Assembly: GCF_001622165.1 (NCBI RefSeq)
Contig: NZ_LVWG01000011.1
Span: 1-40,082 of the forward strand
DNA from: Pelodictyon luteolum
Lineage (GTDB): Bacteria; Bacteroidota; Chlorobiia; Chlorobiales; Chlorobiaceae
Length of the DNA: 40,082 nucleotides
Reading direction: 5' to 3'
Shown: in pieces, positions 34,986 through 40,082 of the stretch
How positions within the stretch are numbered: the stretch's first letter is position 1
How the letters are laid out: each line of letters begins with the position of its first letter
Notes under the pieces: model-generated
Seen by the model: the letters and a program-made list of their open reading frames with translations, nothing else
What the model was told of the DNA's origin: nothing
Databases searched by the model: none
Position numbers and translations under genes: made by a program

Positions 34986-37556
34986 ATGAGCCTTGTAAAT
35001 AAGTATCGTGCACATACCCAGGAGCGCGCACAGCTCGGAATCCCCCCGCTCCCGCTCTCTGCAGCGGAGACACGTGAACTGGTCGAACTCCTGAAGGCCT
35101 CCGCACCGCAGGAGAAAGAGTACCTTCTCGAGCTGTTCACCGAACATGTCAGCCCAGGTGTCGATGATGCCGCCCTTGAGAAAGCCGCATTCCTTGATGC
35201 CATCGTCAAAGGCGAGGTATCATGCAGCGTCATCTCTGCATTGGCAGCTGTCGGCATCCTCGGCACGATGCTCGGCGGATACAATGTCAAGCCGATGATC
35301 GACGCTCTTTCCAGCAGTGACTCCGCAGTGGCTGCCGAGGCTGCGGCGATGCTGAAGAAAACGCTCCTTGTCTATGATTCATTCGACGTGGTCGTCGGGC
35401 TTGCAAAGACCAACCGGTATGCGGCCGAGGTTCTCGAGTCATGGGCTAACGGCGAGTGGTTCACCTCACGGCCCGAGCTTCCTGAAAAAGTGACCCTGAC
35501 GGTTTTCAAAGTGCCCGGCGAGACCAATACGGACGATCTCTCTCCGGCCAGCGAAGCCTTTACCCGCAGCGACATTCCGCTGCACGCCTTGAGCATGCTT
35601 GGAAGCAAGATGGATGATCCCATCGGCACCATCGCAAAGCTGAAAGAAAAAGGCCATCCGCTCGCCTATGTCGGTGACGTGGTCGGTACCGGTTCAAGCC
35701 GCAAGTCCGGCATCAACTCCGTGCAGTGGCACCTTGGCCAGGACATCCCTGCCGTTCCGAACAAGCGGACGGGCGGTGTTGTTATCGGCAGCATCATCGC
35801 TCCCATTTTCTTCAATACCGCAGAGGACTCCGGCGCACTGCCGATCCAGGCCGACGTCACCTCGATGGAGACCGGTGAAGTGATCGTCGTTTACCCTGCA
35901 AAAGGAATCATCGAGAAGAGCGGTCTGGAGATCGCCCGTTTCAGCCTCTCTCCCAACACCATCGCCGACGAAGTCCGTGCCGGCGGCCGTATTGCGCTCA
36001 TCATCGGCCGTACCCTCACCGCCAAGGCACGAAAGGCCCTCGGACTGGGTGAAATCGACATCTTCAGTACCCCCGAGCAGCCTGCCGACAGCGGCAAGGG
36101 CTACACGCTCGCCCAGAAAATGATCGGAAAGGCCTGTGGCCTTCCCGGCGTAAGGCCAGGCATGTACGTGGAACCGGAGACCCTTACCGTCGGATCACAG
36201 GACACCACCGGAGCCATGACCCGGGACGAAGTCAAGGAGCTTGCCGCCCTCAGCTTCAGCGCAGATCTCTTCATGCAGAGCTTCTGCCACACTGCCGCCT
36301 ACCCGAAACCTTCCGACGTGAAGCTGCACCGCAGCCTGCCATATTTCGTCATGAGCCGCGGCGGCGTTGCGCTGCGTCCCGGTGACGGCGTCATCCACAC
36401 CTGGCTCAACCGCATGGTGCTCCCCGATACGCTGGGTACCGGCGGCGACTCTCACACCCGTTTCCCGATCGGCGTTTCCTTCCCTGCCGGATCCGGCCTC
36501 GTGGCCTTTGCCGGTGTGACAGGCACCATGCCGCTTAACGTCCCTGAATCCGTCCTCGTACGCTTTACCGGAGAGCTGCAGGATGGCATTACCCTGCGTG
36601 ACCTGGTCAACGCCATTCCCTATGTCGCCATCAAGAAGGGGCTGTTGACTGTGGAGAAGAAGGGCAAGAAGAACGTGTTCGCCGGCCGCGTGCTGGAGAT
36701 CGAGGGTCTTCCGAAGCTGAAGGTCGAGCAGGCCTTCGAGCTGTCCGACGCATCCGCCGAACGCAGTGCGGCCGCCTGCACGGTCCGCCTCGACAAGGAG
36801 CCGGTGATCGAGTACCTGAGCTCGAACGTCAAGCTGCTTGAGCAGATGATCGAGAATGGTTACGGAGACCCTGACACCCTTCGCCGCCGTATCGGCAAGA
36901 TGCAGGAGTGGCTGAAAAACCCGACCCTTCTCGAGCCGGACGCCGATGCTGAATACGCTGAAGTGATCGAGGTCAACATGAGCGAGATCACCGAGCCGAT
37001 CCTGGCCTGCCCGAACGATCCTGATGATGTTGCGACGCTGAGCGAAGTGCTGCTCGACGAGAGCCGCCCGAAGCAGATCAACGAAGTGTTCGTTGGGAGC
37101 TGCATGACCAACATCGGTCACTTCCGTGCGCTTGGCGAAGTGCTGAGAGGCCGTGGCCCGGCATCGGCCAGGCTGTGGGTTGTGCCTCCGACCAAAATGG
37201 ACATGAACCAGCTCATCGCCGAGGGGTACTACTCCGTATTCGGCGCAGCAGGCGCCCGCACCGAAATCCCGGGATGCTCGCTCTGCATGGGCAACCAGGC
37301 ACGTGTTGCCGACAACGCCGTGGTGTTCTCCACAAGCACCCGTAACTTCGACAACCGTATGGGCGCAGGTGCGCAGGTCTACCTCGGTTCGGCCGAGCTG
37401 GCTGCCGTTGCAGCTCTTCTCGGCCATCTTCCCGACAAGGACGAATACCTTGAAGTCGTCGGCCGGAACCTCAGCGGAGAGAAGCGGAACGACATCTATC
37501 GCTACCTGAATTTCCATACGGTAAAGGCAGAAGAAATGTCGATGCTTATGGATTAA
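34986..37556 (+). CDS. acnB: Aconitate hydratase B
   Basis: 856-residue iron-sulfur enzyme interconverting citrate and isocitrate; in green sulfur bacteria it serves the reductive TCA cycle that fixes CO2. The N-terminal HEAT-like and swivel domains, which AcnB has and AcnA lacks, come first ([18 protein letters not shown], then [19 protein letters not shown] near 223). Cluster ligands are in [10 protein letters not shown] near 705 and [12 protein letters not shown] near 763. A 276-base leader with no recognised gene precedes it. Confidence 0.96.
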   Translation: MSLVNKYRAHTQERAQLGIPPLPLSAAETRELVELLKASAPQEKEYLLELFTEHVSPGVDDAALEKAAFLDAIVKGEVSCSVISALAAVGILGTMLGGYNVKPMIDALSSSDSAVAAEAAAMLKKTLLVYDSFDVVVGLAKTNRYAAEVLESWANGEWFTSRPELPEKVTLTVFKVPGETNTDDLSPASEAFTRSDIPLHALSMLGSKMDDPIGTIAKLKEKGHPLAYVGDVVGTGSSRKSGINSVQWHLGQDIPAVPNKRTGGVVIGSIIAPIFFNTAEDSGALPIQADVTSMETGEVIVVYPAKGIIEKSGLEIARFSLSPNTIADEVRAGGRIALIIGRTLTAKARKALGLGEIDIFSTPEQPADSGKGYTLAQKMIGKACGLPGVRPGMYVEPETLTVGSQDTTGAMTRDEVKELAALSFSADLFMQSFCHTAAYPKPSDVKLHRSLPYFVMSRGGVALRPGDGVIHTWLNRMVLPDTLGTGGDSHTRFPIGVSFPAGSGLVAFAGVTGTMPLNVPESVLVRFTGELQDGITLRDLVNAIPYVAIKKGLLTVEKKGKKNVFAGRVLEIEGLPKLKVEQAFELSDASAERSAAACTVRLDKEPVIEYLSSNVKLLEQMIENGYGDPDTLRRRIGKMQEWLKNPTLLEPDADAEYAEVIEVNMSEITEPILACPNDPDDVATLSEVLLDESRPKQINEVFVGSCMTNIGHFRALGEVLRGRGPASARLWVVPPTKMDMNQLIAEGYYSVFGAAGARTEIPGCSLCMGNQARVADNAVVFSTSTRNFDNRMGAGAQVYLGSAELAAVAALLGHLPDKDEYLEVVGRNLSGEKRNDIYRYLNFHTVKAEEMSMLMD

Positions 37557-37576
37557 AAAAAAGTAAAAAAAGTTGT

Positions 37577-37610
37577 GGCGGGATATGGAATATTTTGCAT
37601 ATTCCGCCAT
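37577..37610 (+). terminator. Hairpin downstream of acnB
   Basis: GGAATAT and ATATTCC form a 7-base stem with a 5-base loop; an alternative outer pairing TGGCGG with CCGCCA also exists. A T-run comes only about 25 bases later, so it is a weak terminator or an mRNA-stabilising hairpin. Confidence 0.35.
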
Positions 37611-37700
37611 ACAGTGGGTTTCAAATCTCGCTGTTTTTTTTAATATGCTGAAGCTGAAGAAGCTGTCATTCTCTAAAACAACACAAACAACAATCGAACA

Positions 37701-37895
37701 ATGAAAAAGCTTTTCATTTTCCTGTTCCTCCTGAGCTCAGTCTCTTTCGTCGGCTGCGCTAAGACCGAAGCACCTGCACCTGAAGCACCTGCAACCGAAG
37801 AAGCAGCTCCTGCCGTTGAGGAAGCAGCTCCTGCAGTTGAGGAAGCAGCTCCTGCAGCTGAAGAAGCAGCTCCTGCAGCCGAAGAGGCAAAGTAA
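37701..37895 (+). CDS. Small Ala/Pro/Glu-repeat lipoprotein
   Basis: A 64-residue precursor. Residues 1-18 are a signal peptide (MKKLFIFLFLLSSVSFVG) with lipobox SFVGC, so Cys19 is the lipidated N-terminus. The mature part is only Ala, Pro, Glu, Val, Thr and Lys: four copies of the 7-residue unit EEAAPA(V/A) at 33-60, ending EEAK. It is anionic and probably extended or helical on the membrane. A strong terminator follows, so it is a single-gene unit. Function is unknown; structural or spacer lipoproteins of this kind are often abundant. Confidence 0.75.
   Translation: MKKLFIFLFLLSSVSFVGCAKTEAPAPEAPATEEAAPAVEEAAPAVEEAAPAAEEAAPAAEEAK
37797..37880 (+). repeat. Four tandem 21-base coding repeats
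   Basis: GAAGCAGCTCCTGCxGTTGAG-type units occur four times in a row in the lipoprotein gene, the copies differing mainly at third codon positions. Low divergence suggests recent copy-number change by slippage. Confidence 0.8.
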
Positions 37896-37923
37896 GCTTC
37901 CGTTCAACGGATCCTTATTATTG

Positions 37924-37957
37924 AAAGAGACGGGCCAAAAGCCCGTCTCTTTTTTTT
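37924..37957 (+). terminator. Strong terminator after the lipoprotein gene
   Basis: AAAGAGACGGGC and GCCCGTCTCTTT form a 12-base stem with a 5-base loop, followed by a further run of T. It begins 28 bases past the stop codon. Confidence 0.95.
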
Positions 37958-38250
37958 ATGTATATGGCTACAGAAAAAAACCGCCCACGCTATCCTTGCC
38001 GGGAGCGTTTTTTTTGTTCCCCCTGATGTTGCTCTGCAATCCTTTTCATTCATTTCTGGTGGTTGCAGTGGTTTCTTTTTCCTGGAACCACGATGCACCG
38101 GCACAACGTACTGAATGTTCAGGCCCCGCGGGCCATCTGCCCTCCATTCCTGCCCCCTTGGCGTCCATCTCCCCCTGATTTCCACATGATCCGCAGACGG
38201 CAGTTTCTCCCGATTGCAGGACATTGGCCAAATACACCTCTGCCGATCCG

Positions 38251-38775
38251 ATGCCGATCGCACCGCCAGACCTGCTTGACGAAATGCCCGTCCCTTACCA
38301 AGCAGTTCCCTTGGCCGAGATTTCGAGGGCCACTGCGGGTATACTGTTTCTGCTCCGCACTCTCTTCCGATGGCTCTGATTCCGTCATTGAGGAAAATAC
38401 CATCATCGCCGCCGCATTCCATGCGACCTCGGCATCTGGACGGACAGTATCGTCGACGATCGCTTTCACTCTATCCGGTTGGCCCGGATCTACCTCGAAT
38501 CACCAGAGAGGGAGAGAACTGGATCAAAGCAGTCGAAGCGATGACTTGGCGGCACCACAGGCTCACGCCGTATCATGCAGCACAAGGCCCGCTTGTCGAA
38601 CCGTTCCGACGGGCAGAGCGCGTGGAGCTCTCCCTCGGCACGATCAGGTTCGCCCTCGACTGGAATCTGGTCCGGGATATCCGGCGCCGCTATCCCAATG
38701 CCCGGGTTCCACCGATGCCTCCTCCGACGCATCGTGACGCATCCGCGTGATCCGTTGCCGATGATGAAACGGTAG
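38251..38775 (+). pseudogene. Broken HD-domain phosphohydrolase gene
   Basis: Reading across frames gives one coherent protein of a family of HD-domain hydrolases. From an ATG at 38251: PDLLDEMPVPYQAVPLAEIS. A shift near 38331-38342 leads to YCFCSALSSDGSDSVIEENT and then IIAAAFH. Two extra bases (GC at 38423-38424) split the His from the Asp of the metal motif; the next frame reads DLGIWTDSIVDDRFHSIRLA and RIYLESPERE. Another shift near 38513 gives NWIKAVEAMTWRHHRLTPYH to RRRYPNA, and one extra C near 38701 gives GFHRCLLRRIVTHPRDPLPM and the stop TAG at 38773. Four disruptions make a pseudogene likely; sequencing error is the alternative. The family is from memory of the HDLGIW, HHRLTPY and PNAGFH motifs. 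Confidence 0.75.
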
Positions 38776-38799
38776 GGGAGAAGGGTTTCCGGTGGCGTC

Positions 38800-38964
38800 G
38801 TGAATGCGCTTACTGCATTCGAGTTCCCTTATGGCGATAGACTGCTGATCAAAGAGTGGTTCCCGGTTCGGGAAATCGTTCCGTACAGGCTCATGCAAAG
38901 GTCTCGGATGACTGAGCGGCCTGCAGTGCAGTTCCGCTCGGATTTCATCGGGACGTTCGTCTGA
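38800..38964 (+). CDS. Possible 54-residue protein or gene fragment
   Basis: A short frame from GTG with purine-rich sequence (AGGGGAGAAGGG) 15-25 bases upstream. It reads VNALTAFEFPYGDRLLIKEW, then FPVREIVPYRLMQRSRM, and ends TFV. Composition is protein-like but I recognise nothing. Given the broken gene just upstream, it may be another decayed fragment. Confidence 0.25.
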   Translation: MNALTAFEFPYGDRLLIKEWFPVREIVPYRLMQRSRMTERPAVQFRSDFIGTFV

Positions 38965-39230
38965 CTATGAAAAAGGAGAAGGCGGGAGCCCGGTCATGAT
39001 GGTGCCCCGGCTGCTGCGCGGTGGGGGCAGATGTTCAGCGGGTCTGAAGAAAAGGGTCCGCTTCACTGTCTTGGAAAAATCGACACTGGATTTTGTGGAT
39101 GGCCACCGAGGACGATGGTGGCTGTCATCTGCCGGGGTAACGCAGAGAAGCCCCGCCATGTACCTCAATGCAGAGGAATGACAGGGCTCCTTGGTGTGTT
39201 AAGGACCCTCAGGAATCAGGGGATGGACAG
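38965..39230. other. Unassigned stretch between the degraded region and the barrel gene
   Basis: Short overlapping frames on both strands, none with a clear start, family motif or codon pattern. It contains AAAAAGGAGAAGG, a strong ribosome-site-like stretch, but the ATG next to it opens only an 11-codon frame. Probably non-coding or decayed. Confidence 0.4.
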
Positions 39231-40067
39231 TTAAGCGTCTCTATCGGTCTTGTTTGCAGAGATGACCTTCTGCTCGAATCGGATCTTCTCAAAGCGGCGA
39301 TCATCCATGCGTTCAAATTCGTATGGGGTATTGCTGAATCTCGGTTTGGTCGCCTTGTTGACGTGTGTGCCGAAGATGTCGAAGTTGTAGCTGACCTTCA
39401 GGAAACGCTCTCCACCAGCTTTGCTGTAATCAGCGTTGCCGCTCGTGTAGTCAATGTAGCCGACCTCCACCGAGAGACCATCGTAGACCGAACCAGACAC
39501 GCTGAAGGTGTTGCCCTTGAGGTCGTCAATAGGATTAGTAGGGATATTTGAAGCAATCCCGTTCCAGCAGAAATGCTTTACGCGGAAATGTGCACTCGGC
39601 ACATAAGGAACGGCTAGAGCCAGTTCAACGTCGTACCCGCCGCGGGCTTTTTCCTCATTCTGGTCCACTCCCGTCAGTTTCCAGTCGGTCAGCCGATGGT
39701 AGTAGTTGGAGTTGATTTCGAAAACCGATGTCCGGATTTCCGCACCGTAGCTGATCCGCTGGTGATTGCGCGGAAACTCATGGCTGTATAGGACGTTGGC
39801 TCCGAGCATGACCTTGTTGTCAGACATCAGGTGCCGATAGCCAAGAGCGCCGTCGACCGTCTTGCGGGCATCCTGGTAGTCGAAGCCGCCTTCGAAGAAG
39901 ATGTTGTCTGCCTGATTCTCACTTACATACACCGGGCAGGGTACCGTTACATCCCATGAAGTGACCCATGAAGGAGCGTTGGTAGTTGGGGTACCCTGAA
40001 AATCAGCCTGAGCATTGGTTGCGCCCAGCGTGGCCAGAAGAATACTGAGCGGAATGAATTTTTTCAT
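39231..40067 (-). CDS. Inverse-autotransporter beta-barrel protein without passenger domain
   Basis: A 278-residue outer membrane protein. Residues 1-21 are a signal peptide (MKKFIPLSILLATLGATNAQA). The rest matches the intimin/invasin-type barrel (inverse autotransporter beta-domain): GYRHLMSDNKVMLGANVLYS near 75, HEFPRNHQRISYGAEIR, then GGYDVELALAVPYVP near 143. The end MDDRRFEKIRFEQKV resembles the plug segment that normally leads into the secreted Ig-like passenger, but here the protein stops about 10 residues later. It is thus a complete barrel with no exported domain, so it may serve as a porin or structural protein. I see no good ribosome binding site. Confidence 0.8.
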   Translation of the reverse strand: MKKFIPLSILLATLGATNAQADFQGTPTTNAPSWVTSWDVTVPCPVYVSENQADNIFFEGGFDYQDARKTVDGALGYRHLMSDNKVMLGANVLYSHEFPRNHQRISYGAEIRTSVFEINSNYYHRLTDWKLTGVDQNEEKARGGYDVELALAVPYVPSAHFRVKHFCWNGIASNIPTNPIDDLKGNTFSVSGSVYDGLSVEVGYIDYTSGNADYSKAGGERFLKVSYNFDIFGTHVNKATKPRFSNTPYEFERMDDRRFEKIRFEQKVISANKTDRDA

Positions 40068-40082
40068 GAGGGTGGGGGTCCC

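Noticed and set aside
36195-37610. 471-codon minus-strand frame
   Set aside because: It lies antisense within acnB, a well-conserved gene; long antisense frames are common in GC-rich DNA.
37904-38422. 172-codon minus-strand frame
   Set aside because: It overlaps the lipoprotein terminator and the antisense of the HD pseudogene and has no recognisable motif.

Overview
The window looks like a chromosome segment of a green sulfur bacterium (Chlorobiaceae, Chlorobium/Chlorobaculum/Prosthecochloris type). The assignment rests on recognised genes rather than a database search: a bacillithiol-type bshA, an archaeal-type S-adenosylmethionine synthetase, aconitase B (used by the reductive TCA cycle in this group), a Bacteroidetes/Chlorobi-style UvrA, a CIRCE-controlled groESL operon, and trpA and trpB at separate loci. 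The DNA is fairly GC-rich, and the species cannot be fixed from what is visible.

Region 1 (1-7617) is an integrated genomic island, all on the minus strand, abutting the 3' end of a tRNA-Ser(CGA) gene. From the tRNA inward it carries a P4-type tyrosine integrase, an AlpA-like regulator, and a coupled set of small genes with a primase/helicase-like ATPase. Two more small genes, a zinc-ribbon protein and a broken gene remnant follow. Last come brxF and the 5' third of a brxC/pglY-type (DUF6079) ATPase gene, so the cargo is the start of a type 3 BREX anti-phage system that runs off the left edge.

Region 2 (7618-18760) is core genome: tRNA-Ser, a ZIP-like membrane transporter with two cyclic-nucleotide-binding domains in its middle loop, tRNA-Gly, trpB, lptD, an alpha/beta hydrolase, an Rrf2/IscR-type regulator, a uvrA paralogue lacking part of one zinc module, and a small unknown gene.

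Region 3 (18780-25920) starts with the groES-groEL operon behind a CIRCE operator and ahead of a strong terminator. It continues with queC, then a tightly coupled run of CPBP protease, trpA and a family 2 glycosyltransferase. Opposite these lies an overlapping pair, an SRPBCC protein and an NAD-dependent reductase/epimerase.

Region 4 (26120-37895) holds a CaCA-type cation/Ca2+ antiporter, a CDF cation exporter with an unusually long tail, the archaeal-type SAM synthetase divergent from bshA, mreB, the hisD-queA pair, acnB and a tiny repeat-containing lipoprotein.

Region 5 (37958-40082) is a decaying stretch. It contains an HD-domain phosphohydrolase gene broken by several frameshifts, unassigned DNA, and a minus-strand inverse-autotransporter beta-barrel gene that has no passenger domain.
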